Positions 40,829 through 52,281 of a stretch of DNA of 64,000 bases are shown piece by piece (positions within the stretch are counted from its first letter, which is position 1; each line of letters begins with the position of its first letter). Position numbers and translations under genes: made by a program. The DNA is from Scylla paramamosain. Lineage: Eukaryota; Arthropoda; Malacostraca; Decapoda; Portunidae. The notes beneath the pieces are model-generated. The model worked only from the letters and a program-made list of their open reading frames with translations. It was not told the DNA's origin and did no database searches. Location: assembly GCF_035594125.1 (NCBI RefSeq), contig NC_087178.1:11668470-11732469 (forward strand). The letters are read 5' to 3'.

Positions 40829-41356
40829 TGTTACTGTATGTAAAGCGTATGTACCTCATGTCATTATTCCTCGGCATTTATAAGTGAAATGTTCAATAGT
40901 TTTCTATTTGCATGAAAACGTGTAATATGTGTAAGTATCAGTATTTAATGCTATATTAAGCACCGAAGCCGATGCTCACTTGTTAGTAGTGTGGGGTTAA
41001 CCTGCTAGTCGCCTGCGGGCATCACTCACAGCCAAGTCGCGCTCAGACAAAGACGGGCAGGATGGTGACCGAGGTAAATACTTTAATTTTGTAGTTAAAA
41101 CTGATTGTCATAGTGCCAAGTTAATTGCATGTATTGTTAATGAATATTGTAATATGTTGAAAGTGTTTAATATCCGTGTATAATGTTATTTTGTAAGAAA
41201 TTGAGACCGAGAACTTGTTTGCAGTTCTTACGGTCATGCCTACCTCATCAATAAACGTGTCAGGGAGAACTGCCTTTCCTCGACCCTACGATGATGGGTG
41301 TGATCAGTAAAACAGATCACCTGAGAGCCAATTGATGCCCAGCCGGTGCGGCTACA
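40829..41356 (+). repeat. BEL/Pao 5' LTR
   Basis: 528 bp, TG...CA ends. An AATAAA lies in the 3' part (near 41250). It is almost the same as 46012-46538. Confidence 0.95.
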
Positions 41357-41688
41357 GTAAGAACTCGACCTACAAGCAAGAAATTGGCTCCATGTGAAAC
41401 CGTAGCAAGAGTGAGTCACAGGACGAGGGGACACTGACGTAAGCCTATAGGTTGACCTCTGAGGCCCCGGGGTCAGCTCTACCCTTGACGACAACCACTC
41501 CCTTCTACCCACTGTGCCTCGCCACCATTTTGTAGAACCCATGGTCACAGGCAAGAAAGTATAATAGTATGTATGTGCACTGAATTGAGTAGCCTAAGTG
41601 AAAATTACCCACAATTAGCTAGTATTAAGAGTGGTAATTTTAATTGCTCTTTCAGTGTCTCAGTATTGACACAATTAAGTTGTTAGAT
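41357..41688 (+). other. BEL/Pao untranslated leader
   Basis: Between the LTR and the gag start. I could not identify a primer binding site with confidence. Confidence 0.6.
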
Positions 41689-43080
41689 ATGTCTGATACT
41701 GAGGAAATTAATGCCGTAGATGGCCTTAGGGAAGGTGAGGGTGAGCAAGTGGACAGGGATCAAACTTGTATTGAAGAAGTTAGTGTCAGGGAGCGAGTGC
41801 TGACCAACAAAGGAAGAGAATATCAAGTCAGTGTAACCAAAGGAAGAGCAGAGTCCTGTAAGTGTAAATGGAGCAGTGTTACCAGCAAAATTAAGAAAGG
41901 ATTAAAAATTGTAATTAGCCCCTTTGAATTAGAGCCCATGTCAAGTGAAGTAATAGAGGCATTTCATCAGTATTATGTGGAATACACAAAACTGGTGGAA
42001 CTAGAGCCAGAAAAGTCAGAGGAGCTAAATGAAGAGCTGGAACACAATCAACAAGTTCACCATGAAATATTAGAAAGTATAGAATGTAAAAGAAAGGAGT
42101 TAAAGAATGACAGAGGATCAATTTGTTCTAGCAAACGGTCTAGGCATTCTAGAGTCTCATCTACTTCATCACATTCATCAGCAGCACAAAGAAAGCAGGA
42201 AGTAGCAGCAAAGGTAGCCAGACTTAGAAAGGAAATGGAATATCATGATAGTTTAGCAGAGGCAGAAGTTATGTTAGCTAAGACAAAAGCAGAGGCAGAA
42301 GCAATGTTCTCAAAGAAAAAGAAAGAGAGAGATTTAGCAGTTGCTAGTGCAGAACTTAATGCTCTTAGCTTAGTTGAAGAAGAAGTAAAAATGCTTCCAG
42401 GTAATGATGAAAGTGTAGAGAAGCAAAGTTATCTTCAACAATACATAGAGTCACAAAATGAAATGAAAGCACAAGCAATTGCAAATCAACAAAGTGACAA
42501 TGCCATGCCTCACAAATATGTTACATTCCATGACCCACAGAAACCTTCTTCTTGCAATAGAGATAATGAATTGATGACAAATGAAGTACATGGACAAATA
42601 TTTAGTGAACCTCAGGTAATAAATCTCAACCATACAGCTCAAAGTCTTGCACCAAGCTCTCGTAGACACACTCATAATGTTAACATGCCTAATAATGTGA
42701 ATAATGTGAGACAGAATCATCAATCCTTTTCCCATCCTGGGGGAACCTTTGCAATCAACATACCTGATCCCAAGTGGAGCCTCCCTCCAATAGAGCCTAA
42801 CACTTTTGATGGAGAACCCATGGAATTTCCAAGTTGGTTGAAAAACTTTGAAACTTATGTAGAGTCTAAAACTTCTATTGGTAGAGAGAGACTTGCCTAC
42901 TTAGACAGGTATACAACTGGTGAGGCAAAGGATGCCATTAAAATGTTAATGCACTTTAACTCTGATGCTGACTATGTGCAAGCAAAGAAAATTCTTAGGG
43001 ATAGATTTGGAAACAAAAGCATCATAGCTGATGCTTACACAAAAAAAGTTAATGAATTGGCTACCAATCTCTCCGCATTA
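41689..43080 (+). pseudogene. BEL/Pao Gag region
   Basis: The likely start is ATG 41689 (MSDTEEINAVDGLREGEGE). A long charged coiled-coil region covers about residues 90-260. The conserved capsid-like block of this group follows (LPPIEPNTFDGEPMEFPSWL, then DRYTTGEAKDAI), near 42784-43000. Near 43075 the frame shifts, and the capsid-like part continues in the other frame. In an intact element this would be the start of one long Gag-Pol frame. Confidence 0.88.
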
Positions 43081-44632
43081 TGGTCCAGCATTAACAGCAT
43101 TCTCAGATTTTTTGAAGTGCTGTTTAGCTGCAATGAAACACGCTTCTTATTTGTTATTTCTGAATGACTCGAGAGAGCAGAGAAAGGTGCTAGCAAAACT
43201 CCCTGAACATATTGTTCATGACTGGAGAAAGCAAGTAATGATATATCTTGATGCTAACAGTAATAACAACACTCCTAGTAGCAATGAAGAGCACCACCCA
43301 CCCTTTGAAATGTTATGTGAATTTGTCCAGAAAGAAGCAAAAGGAGCAAGCAATCCATTTGTTTCCTGGAATTCAGTAAGTAGGGAAGTAAATGACTGGA
43401 TCAAAACTCACACAAGGGCAACCAATTGGAAACCAAGGGAATCAAACATCATGACAAAGAATAGAGGGAGTAGACCTTTCATGGCTAAAGCAATTGAGGA
43501 AAAACCAATGTGGTCATTCCAAAGTAAAGTAAATGTACAAGCCAACAAACAGTATCCCAAGGACCAGGAAAGGAAAGGACGATTCTGTCACTACTGTACA
43601 AAGGATCATGATTTAGATGATTGCAAGGAATTTGCCAAACTTGATGGTAATACTAGGTACAAATTTGCTAAAGAAAAATGGTTATGTACAGGGTGTCTAA
43701 AAATGGGTCACAAAGGAAAGGATTGTAGAAGAAGGAAAGTTTGTAAAGTATGTCAGAGATACCATCCCACAGCTCTTCACAATGATGACATGACAAGAAC
43801 TGAGAGCCAAAGGGTGCCAGCACAAGCAACTCAGCCTAAAGATGATAAACCCACAGTAGTAGCAAATAAGGTCAAAGTTACAGAATCAGTGACACATGAC
43901 AGGCACACCATGATAGTTCCTGTATGGTTACATCATGTTAGTAATGAAGAGAATAAAGTTTTAGTGTATGCCCTGCTGGATGAGCAGTCTGATGCTTCAT
44001 TCATCAAGGAAAGCACTCTGAATAAATTGGGAGTTAGTGGACCATCAGTGTCACTCAATATCCACACAATAAGTGGAAAACAAATCACTGATTCTATCAA
44101 AATTCATGGACTTAAAGTAAGAGGTTATAATGAAGAAGTGGAAATATCAATCCCTTCAGCATATTCAACAGAAAACATTTCAGCTGGACAGAGTCAGATA
44201 CCAAGGCCCGAGACCGCTTGTGACTGGCCCCACTTAAAGGCAATCTCTGACAAACTAATGAAATATGACCCAAACATTGACATAGGACTCCTCATTGGTC
44301 TTGACTGTGCAGAAGCCATTATGGCAGAAGAGCAAATAGCAGGTGATAGCAAGAAGCATCCCTATGCTCGTAGGACAGAGCTAGGTTGGGGGATCATTGG
44401 TAGAATCTCACCCCATTCAAGTCCATTGGAGGATACAGTGGTAGTCTACAGAACAGTGCCACAAGAAGTAGAAATCAATGAAGAAAAGAGGGTTAATTTC
44501 TTAGTGGTTCCTACTAAAACCAAAGAGATGATTAATCCTTCTCAAGTCAGAGATATGTTTGAACTTGACTTCAGTGATAGAAAGTCAGCTGACACTCCAT
44601 TATCATATGAAGATAAAAAGGTTTATGAGTAA
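43081..44632 (+). pseudogene. BEL/Pao Gag C-terminus, zinc knuckles and protease
   Basis: The frame holds the end of the capsid-like part, then CHYCTKDHDLDDC and CTGCLKMGHKGKDC (CX2CX4HX4C knuckle, about 43690) for RNA binding. The aspartic protease follows, with YALLDEQSDASFI near 43966, where the usual DTG/DSG is replaced by a BEL-type variant. It ends at a stop at 44630 after an A-run, where a one-base shift separates it from the RT frame. Confidence 0.88.
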
Positions 44633-45734
44633 GATGAAAGAAGGAGTACATCAGCTGAAGGATGGCCATTATGAGTTGCCCCTTCCTCTTAAAGATGATA
44701 ACGTCAAGCTTCCAAACAACAAACTATTAGAAGAGCAGAGACTCAAGAAGTTAAGAGCTAAACTTGAGAAGGATGATCAACACAAAGGTGATTACAAAGT
44801 GTTCATGGATGATATCATTACAAAGGGTTATGCAGAGGTTGTACCGACAAAGGATTTAGTTAGGAATGATGGTAAGGTCTGGTACATTCCACATCATGGA
44901 GTCTATCATCCGAGAAAGCCAAAGAAGTTGAGAGTTGTCTTTGACTGTAGTGCAAACTACAGGAACCAGTCACTAAACAGTCACCTGTTACAAGGCCCAG
45001 ACCTTACCAACAAACTTATTGGAGTGTTGTGTAGGTTTAGGCAAGAAAGCATTGCACTTGTATGTGATATAGAAGCAATGTACCATCAAGTGAAGGTCAA
45101 CCCAGAACACAGAGACATGTTAAGATTCCTTTGGTGGGAAAATGGTGACCTTAATAATGAGATAGCTGAATACAGAATGACAGCTCACCTGTTTGGAGCT
45201 ACTTCATCTCCAAGAGTAGCCAACTTTGCTCTTAAGAAAGCTGCAGATGACTACGGGTGTGGATCTGATGCAGCCAAGTTTGTAAGAAACAACTTTTATG
45301 TTGATGATGGTTTGAAGTCAGTAGCTACAATGGATGAAGCTGTCACTCTTATTCAGCAGAGCAAAGAATTATGTTACAAGGGAGGTTTTAACCTTCATAA
45401 GTTCTTGTCAAACAACAAAGATGTATTAGCTGCAATTTCTCCTCATGAGAGAGCAGATGGAATTAAAAGCTTGGATTTTAGTAAGAATGAAGACACACTG
45501 CCTATAGAAAGAACTTTGGGAGTTGAGTGGTGCATAGAATCTGACACATTTCAATTTAGAATAAAGCTGAAAGACAAGCCACTCACCAGGAGAGGCATTC
45601 TGTCAACAGTGAGCTCCATGTATGATCCATTAGGTCTAGTGTCACCTCTCATACTGACTAGAAAGCAAATTTTACAAGAATTATGTAAGAATGCAGTTCA
45701 AAGGTGCCAGATTATGTCAAACCTAAATGGATAA
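44620..45734 (+). pseudogene. BEL/Pao reverse transcriptase, 3' deleted
   Basis: RT motifs are clear: RVVFDCSANYRNQSLN (44930), LVCDIEAMYHQVKVN with the first Asp (45055), HLFGATSSPRVANFAL and FYVDDGLKS (catalytic YVDD, 45297). A connection region with GVEWCIESDTFQFRIKLKDK and SMYDPLGLVSPLILTRK follows. The frame stops at 45732-45734, just where the RNase H part would continue. It is otherwise open for about 370 codons. Confidence 0.9.
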
Positions 45735-46011
45735 AGTATCTCCTGATCATGATGGCCTAGTAAGAGAGGTTAAGGTCCTGGTTTCAGACTGTAATCTCGA
45801 CAACCAGGGAAGACACATAAAGGCAAACAGGACCATCATAGAGAGGCCAATACATAGTCTAGTATTGCTGTTAGAAGGTAATGCATAATAATAGACCGGA
45901 GCATCCCCGCCAAGGAGCCAATGTAACAAAACATATTATGTGCTAATCCTAGTTTTAAGGTACATACTAATCTTAATTTAAGGTAAATTGTTACACAATT
46001 TAGGGAAGCCA
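45735..46011 (+). pseudogene. BEL/Pao Pol C-terminal tail left after deletion
   Basis: Reads DHDGLVREVKVLVSD and TIIERPIHSLVLLLE then a stop, the end of Pol in this group. RNase H and integrase, expected to take about 2 kb or more, are missing between 45734 and this tail. A short purine stretch (AGGGAAG) precedes the 3' LTR. Confidence 0.75.
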
Positions 46012-46538
46012 TGTTACTGTATGTAAAGCGTATGTACCTCATGTCATTATTCCTCGGCATTTATAAGTGAAATGTTCAATAGTTTTCTATTTGCATGAAA
46101 ACGTGTAATATGTGTAAGTATCAGTATTTAATGCTATATTAAGCACCGAAGCCGATGCTCACTTGTTAGTAGTGTGGGATTAACCTGCTAGTCGCCTGCG
46201 GGCATCACTCACGGCCAAGTCGCGCTCAGACAAAGATGGGCAGGATGGTGACCGAGGTAAATACTTAATTTTGTAGTTAAAACTGATTGTCATAGTGCCA
46301 AGTTAATTGCATGTATTGTTAATGAATATTGTAATATGTTGAAAGTGTTTAATATCCGTGTATAATGTTATTTTGTAAGAAATTGAGACCGAGAACTTGT
46401 TCGCAGTTCTTACAGTCATGCCTACCTCATCAATAAACGTGTCAGGGAGAACTGCCTTTCCTCGACCCTATGATGATGGGTGTGATCAGTAAAACAGATC
46501 ACCTGAGAGCCAATTGATGCCCAGCCGGTGCGGCTACA
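46012..46538 (+). repeat. BEL/Pao 3' LTR
   Basis: 527 bp, matching the 5' LTR with about six substitutions and one single-base indel. Confidence 0.95.
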
Positions 46539-46984
46539 CTTAGTGACCCATTTCTCCACTCCTTTATTATAAATATCCAGGAAGGTGGTCCACTTTTCTT
46601 TTATGTCGCCTGTTTGAAATACTTTGTTCCAATCCATTTCATCAAAATTCTTCATAACTTCTCCAAAATTTGTCTTACTATAGTTCAACCATTCTCTCTT
46701 GTGGTCTTCTTTTCTTGTACTGATGTTTTCATCCATTACTAAGAACTGAATCAATGCATAATCACCTTTTCCTATTGGGTTTTTGTGTTTTAAATCCTCT
46801 ACTATGACTTGTTCCTTGGTAAAATTTGACTGAGTCTTGATGGTGTCATTTTCTCTGAATCTCGTGTCTTCTTTAATCCACAACGCAAGAATATTTGCAA
46901 TAGCCAACTCCTGTAATTTGTTCCTCCATGATGACTTGCTACTTTCTGTGGTCCAACTTTCCCAAGATACCTCTTTAAAATTAA
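46539..46984 (-). pseudogene. LINE L3 endonuclease C-terminal part
   Basis: Minus strand with FKEVSWESWTTESSKSSWRN, DTRFRENDTIKTQ and EMDWNKVFQTGDIKEKW. The reading continues on the other side of the BEL element (FKKNWYNKRCAK near 40780) and of the TTAA element (VMEDFN near 47650). Confidence 0.82.
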
Positions 46985-47639
46985 TGCCTAAAGACCTGAG
47001 GGGGGTGGGGGAAATTTGACTGACCACCAGGACCACAGCTTGAACTTAAAACATGTAAAATAGCCTGTTTTTGCATGCTTATTTCTCTTAACCTACAATG
47101 AACAAGTGAATGAAAACTGTACTCTCCCCACAATCAACTCTTTCGAATGGCCTCATCTGGAAGTCTGTTGGTGCCATGGTTACGGAAATATCATGAGTTG
47201 AATGAGGTGGTGTCAGTGTACACTGAGTGTGGCTCAGCCCACTTGTCTGATTGGCTTGCTCCGGCTGTGGCTAGGGGAAAAAGAAAACAGGTGCTCTACA
47301 TTTTCCATACACCCCCTACCTGGGTATTTTCTCTGCCCCCGTGCATTACAATAGCTGATAGTGTGGTTAGCATGGTATGAGCGTGGGGAGTGAAGGTAAG
47401 GAAATTCAGCAAGTGAGCTGAATCAGACGCCCTGGAATCACATTCCTGGCCATGACGGAGCCTAGCTGTAGACTGATAACCCTTGCTGTCTGACTTGAAA
47501 TCAGTGTAGTCATAGCCCCGGCCTAGCAAATTGGGCAGAAAATGGCATAATTTGGCTTTATTTTAGCAAAGACATCATTCAATGTCTCCAGTCCTATAGC
47601 AGCAGAATGATGATCAACGCCCTCAGTTTTTTAGGGAGG
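46985..47639. mobile_element. TTAA-flanked non-autonomous element (piggyBac-like MITE)
   Basis: TTAA lies at 46981-46984 and 47640-47643. Ends are imperfect inverted repeats: GCCTAAAGACCTGAGGG near the left and CCCTAAAAAACTGAGGG (complement) at the right. Removing the element and one TTAA restores the LINE endonuclease frame. At 655 bp it has no transposase. The left end is two bases shorter than the right. Its sequence differs from P1 and P2. Confidence 0.82.
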
Positions 47640-48060
47640 TTAAAGTCTTCCATCACTAGTACATTTTAATTTTCTTCAAGCAACTTGGATAAACATGCCC
47701 TTGTATCTTCCTGTATTCTCTTGTATTCTCTCTCTCCCCAAGAGTTGGAATAAGGGGGAATATAAGTCACTACAGTATGTGGCATCTTCCCAGATTTCTT
47801 TTTAAGCTTACTTTCATTATTTCTGGCTCCCCCTCTCCACATGTAGTAGACTCCACCATCAAATCTTTTCCAACTAGGGGCATCACATCTCCACCCTCCT
47901 TACTTTTTCTATTTCTCATCCAGAGGTTGTATTTTCCATCTCTAATATTTAAAATGTCCACATCATTCACCAGTTTTGTTTCAACATTTCCCATGATATC
48001 CATGATACCCATGATATTCTTTTAAACAATCTTTACTTCCAACACTGCTGACATCAAACC
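47640..48060 (-). pseudogene. LINE L3 endonuclease N-terminal part
   Basis: Minus strand with VLVMEDFN at the join and KYNLWMRNRKSKEGGDVMPL (47770-48012). These match the order of endonuclease blocks in L1. Stops break the frame. Confidence 0.7.
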
Positions 48061-49146
48061 AGTTATGTTTGCATGTGCCACTTTTAATCCTCCCCCTCTG
48101 CATTGTCTCTCCTGTACCACTTTCTCACCCTCATGTCTATGGCCCTCCAACAGAACCTCTTCTTCTCCACTCCTAATCTTTCTTATTTTTTTTTTCATTT
48201 GTTTCTCTTCTTAATTCATTTATAGTGGCTCTCTCTTCTCTGGTCTTATCTTTTTTATCCATATTTGTATGTACTCTTCAACTCTGGCCAATTTCCAAGC
48301 TTTGCCTATTATTTCTTCAGCTGCTGCTTGTAATCTAAACCTTATTTTAGTGGGATGCTGTCTACCCTCAACATATCTGCCCAATCTTCAAATTTCTTTA
48401 ATCTCTTCTGCCAGCTCCTTGTCTTCTTGTATTGTTTTCACCATTTTATCCACTCACCTCTTTTCCTTCTTTACCCTTTCTTGCCTCTGTGGTACACACT
48501 CCTCCTTTAAAGCAAATACCACTACAGTCTTTTCCTATCTACTGTGTCTCTCACCAAGTTTTCTCTCTGCTTGATCACTTTAGCAACCTTTTCTGTTGGT
48601 ATGCTGACATTTACCTTAGTTTGCTCTTCCACAATCCTCCTAAAGTTGATCTTCTTTTCCTTCTATTCCTTCTTCCAAATTCCCTGCTTTACATTTAACT
48701 CATCAACCTTGTCTTCATGTTCCATTGTTTTCTTCTCATATAGTGCTAATTTTGTGTGTAAATCATCATACACACCTTTCTAAACTCCCTTCTCAGTAAT
48801 CAAAATTTCAACCACTCTTTCCATCTTTTCCATCCTTACTTACATCTCTCGCATTTCACTCTCCAGCTCAATAAAACTTCTTCCCAACAAGCTCTCTCCA
48901 GTTCTTCTCTCATCCCCACCAAAACCAGAAAAATCCCAGTCTTTCCTTCAGAACAGTCCCCGTTGGAGGTGTAGGGGCTGAGATTCCCTGCTCATTATGG
49001 CAGTCATCACACTTTCCCTAAAACTTTTTTGGAGACAGGACAGCAGCAAGTAACACTAGTGTGACTCCCACCACCAAGGACAGCTCTCAGTGATGTAAAC
49101 AGCAGGATATTAGCAGCGGCATCTGTTGTTATCCTCACACATCTAT
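48061..49146 (-). pseudogene. LINE L3 ORF1 remnant and 5' leader
   Basis: The minus strand holds degraded Lys/Glu-rich coiled-coil sequence in the position of ORF1. No long open frame remains. The 5' end meets (GT)n at 49147. Confidence 0.55.
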
Positions 49147-49171
49147 TGTGTGTGTGTGTGTGTGTGTGTGT
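49147..49171. repeat. (GT)n tract between LINE L3 and L4
   Basis: About 12 GT units. L3 ends on the left and the L4 3' end (ATTTACCTAGTTG) starts on the right. Confidence 0.92.
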
Positions 49172-49273
49172 ATTTACCTAGTTGTATTTACTACCTATTT
49201 GTGTTTTACAGGAAAAGAGCTATGCTCATGCTGTCCTGTCTCCATATCTATAAGCATCCAGCTTAACTTTAAA

Positions 49274-50100
49274 TTAATGAATATTTGTTGCGTGTACCAC
49301 TGTTTCATCTAAGTTGTTCCATATTTCTATGCTTCTATTTGGGAAACCACATTTCTTGACATCTCTTCTACTTGCTGTTTTCCTCAATTTCACTCCATGT
49401 CCTCTTGTATCTCTTGAGTCCCACACAAATAAGTCTTCTTTGTCAACTTGATCCTTACCCTTTAAAGCTCTGTATATAGCAATCAGGTCCCCTCTTTCTC
49501 TTCTCTCTTGTAATGATGGAAGCTTCAATCTCCTTAATCTTTCTTCATTGGTTAAATCTCTCAAACTTGGTACCAGTTTGGTTGCAGCTCTCTGGATCCT
49601 TTCTATTTTCCTTATTTCCTTTTTATCATGGGGTGACCAAACAGTTTTGGTCAAATCACATATTCCATCAACTTTTTCATCATCTCTTCATCCATGTAAG
49701 CACTTGCCCCCTTTCATCTTTCTTAGTAACTCATAGGTTTCCCCAACATGTTGTTTACATGTTTTTCTGGCGATAAATTATCACTTATTGTAATTCCCAA
49801 GTCTTTTTTTTTTCTTTGGTTTTCTTAATTTCCACTTCTCCCATAGTGTAGGACCTTGTCAATCTTCTTTTGCTTTTTCCTAATTCCATCACCTTGCATT
49901 TCTTTGCATTAAATTCCATTTCCCATTTCTTACTCCATTTATATATCTTATTTAGATCTTTCTGTAATATTTCACAATTCATATTGTTTTCCACTCTTTT
50001 CAATAATTTTGCATCGTCTGCAAACATATTTATATAACTGTCAACCTCATCCACCATATTGTTGACATACGCCAGAAACATTATGGGGGCTAAACAGCCC
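49274..50100 (-). pseudogene. LINE L4 RT C-terminal half
   Basis: Reads YINMFADDAKLLKRVE (catalytic FADD) and a thumb (49785-50081), then IQRAATKLVPSLRDLTNEER and QERRERGDLIAIYRA (49274-49654). The FADD Asp pair is present but the first catalytic Asp is lost with the deleted part. Confidence 0.85.
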
Positions 50101-50103
50101 CCA

Positions 50104-51065
50104 AGAGTTATATATCCTTATAAATTCATCCCATTTTTCCTGAACATCTGCATCTTCGGAGTCTTTCCAGTCCATGGCAGCAAATTATTTTTTTTTTAAT
50201 TTTTGAAAATCAGCTTTACTATATTTAAATCTTTTCACCTTATAATTTTCATCAATGATTACATTTTCATTTTTCAAATTAAATTCCATCAACACATGTT
50301 CACTTTTACCTAGGGGGCTATCATAGTGTATAGTTTCAATAATTTCCATGTCCTTGGTAAACACTAAATCAAGTCTTGATGGTTTATCTCTTCCACTAAA
50401 TCTGGTATCACAATCAACCCATTGAATCATCAAGTTTTTCGCCACCTAGTTTAACAGTCTATTACTCCATGAGCTCTCACTTCCAGTAGTTGTCAATGTC
50501 TCCCAATTTATCTCCTTACAATTAAAATCACCAACAATAACTATATCACTACTTTCCTTCACTATTTTTTCAAGACCTTTCAACACATCTACCAACATCT
50601 CTTCTTGCTCTTCTTTTTGCCAAGCATTGGTCATAGGTGACACATGCACTCTTACATAATTCATTATCCTTCCATTTCCACTTCTAATCATGACTTGTAG
50701 AACTTCAGACATGTCTTCACTTTTATTACCTTCTCCACTTTGCCACATTTTTTTTTTGTCAGAATTGTCACTCCACCTCCTCCCTTGTCACTTCTATTTT
50801 TCATCCATAAATCATATTTATTATCACCAATGTCAGGAGTTCCCCATTCATTTTTCCATTTTGTCTCACATAATACAGCAACATCTGGTGTGGTTCTGTT
50901 TAACTCATTTAATTCCATCTTTGTTGACATTAATCCATTTACATTAGTATAACATACCTTACTTACAGCTTGATGTACCATTTCTTTATCCTTATATCTC
51001 TTACTCTTCAGAAGACTTCTCCACCTCCATTCGTTTTTTTTTTTTTTTTTTTTGTTTAGCCTCAT
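50104..51065 (-). pseudogene. LINE L4 endonuclease
   Basis: Reads CYTNVNGLMSTKMELNEL and PDVAVLCETKWKNEWG (50688-51065), IVIVGDFNCKEINWETL (50446-50748) and LDLVFTKDME (50185-50445). The catalytic-type E and D blocks of the apurinic-like endonuclease are visible. The stop at 50446 (RLLN, stop, VAKNL) and the stop before FAAMDW are shared with L1. Confidence 0.85.
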
Positions 51066-51782
51066 TTACCAGCTCCTTTTGCTTCAACCTTTCAGTCTTA
51101 TCTATATCCCTGTTTATCCATACATTCTTATATTCTTCATCTCCAGGCAATCTCCAAGACCCATTAATTACTTCTGCTTGTACCTGTGTTGCAAACCTTA
51201 TTCTTATGGATCTCATTTTTTCTTCTTCATGTATCCCAATTCTATGGACTCTTCCACTTACTTTAATATCTGACTGTCTTCACCTGTCACTTTCTTCAGT
51301 AACTTATTCAACAGGTTCTTTTCCTTTTCCTCTCTTTTAATTCTGCTTACTATTTTCTTTTCCTTTAATCCAAATACAATTACTTGTTTATATTTTTCTA
51401 CAGTGTCTCACTAACTTTTTCTCTTACCACTTTCTGTCAGATTTTGTTTCTCATTTTCTTGTTGTTTTATTATTTTCTTTAGTGTTTCTTCTTCAAATAG
51501 AAATTCATTTAACCACTTATTTTGTCTCATTTCCACATCCTTTACACTTGCCTTCATTTCCTCATTTTCTTTCAGAACAGTTTCTACTTTTTCCTTTATT
51601 TGTTTCCTTAAACAGTCATTTTCCACCTTTAACTTCTCATTTTTATTTTCCATCTCCATCAACTTTGCCATAATAATCACCAATTCCTCACCTGTCACCT
51701 TTTGGTGTCCCTCCAATGTCTTTATTCTCTTCACTAACTTGTCCATCAATTTTTCCATATATAAAATTTTTCTATACTGCAA
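51066..51782 (-). pseudogene. LINE L4 ORF1 remnant
   Basis: Coiled coil at 51411-51782 and the RIRFATQVQAEVINGSWRLP block at 51001-51216, as in L1 but with frameshifts between. Confidence 0.72.
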
Positions 51783-52061
51783 TCTATAATATAGTTATCT
51801 CTCTTCACCAGTAAAACCTTCAAAGGACTCCCATTCTTTTGGGGTGTCGCCCTATGCCATTTTGTCCAAAGTGTAAACAAACCAACCAAACTCTCCTAGA
51901 GACAGGATAACTATACTCATGTACTATTTCTCCCCTCCCTATTTACCACCTAGGTATTCCTGGGTCTTCATATCATAACTTGTTCCACCATGAGTGATTT
52001 GTGTTATTCCTTCCTTCTATATGTAGAGCACTAGGAAACACGTCCTGTCAGCTCTGCCACC

Positions 52062-52063
<2 letters not shown>

Positions 52064-52092
<29 letters not shown>
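52064..52092. repeat. (GT)n tract between LINE L4 and L5
   Basis: About 13 GT units between the L4 5' end and the L5 3' end. Confidence 0.92.
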
Positions 52093-52281
52093 ATTTACCT
52101 AGTTGTATAATACAGGGTTCAAGCAGGGCTCATAGTGTCCTGTCTCCATATCTATATTTATCCAGCATTTCCATAAATTTCTGCATGTTAGGTGCTGTAA
52201 ACAACCTCCTCATTTAGACCATTCTAGATATCCACAGTTCTATGTGGAAAATTGTACTTCTTGATGTCCCTCAGACACTGA

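Larger units (their letters stand above)
40829..46538 (+). mobile_element. BEL/Pao LTR retrotransposon, internally deleted
   Basis: Two LTRs of about 528 bp (40829-41356 and 46012-46538) begin TGTTACTG and end GGCTACA. They differ by about six substitutions and one indel. A 5-bp duplication CTTAG flanks the element (40824-40828 and 46539-46543), inside LINE L3. Gag, protease and RT are present in BEL/Pao order. RNase H and integrase are missing; only the extreme C-terminus of Pol remains after the RT. No envelope-like frame was seen. Confidence 0.95.
32816..49146 (-). mobile_element. GT-linked LINE, copy L3, split by four nested transposons
   Basis: LINE sequence occurs at 32816-33687, 34458-35449, 40769-40828, 46539-46984 and 47640-49146; together about 3.9 kb on the minus strand. 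The 3' end is TATTTACCTAGTTG (complement) at 32820. The 5' end abuts (GT)n at 49147. Each gap is filled by an element with its own boundaries: Tigger, DIRS A, BEL/Pao and a TTAA element. At each join the LINE reading frame continues across the insertion. Confidence 0.88.
49172..52063 (-). mobile_element. GT-linked LINE, copy L4, chimeric
   Basis: The 3' part (49172-50100) has an RT C-terminal half unlike that of L1. The 5' part (50104-52063) is close to L1 at 20895-22863. The join is at AGAGTTATATATCC near 50104 and skips the linker and most RT fingers and palm. The 5' end abuts (GT)n at 52064. Confidence 0.85.

Noticed and set aside
41240..41554. Minus-strand frame in the BEL LTR and leader
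   Set aside because: Crosses the LTR edge, has no motif, and is repeated in the other LTR by identity only.
40829..46538. Possible endogenous retrovirus with envelope
   Set aside because: Gag and RT motifs are of BEL/Pao type and there is no envelope-like frame before the 3' LTR; integrase and RNase H are also missing.
47147..47380. 77-codon frame within the TTAA element
   Set aside because: The element is non-autonomous and the frame has no transposase motif.
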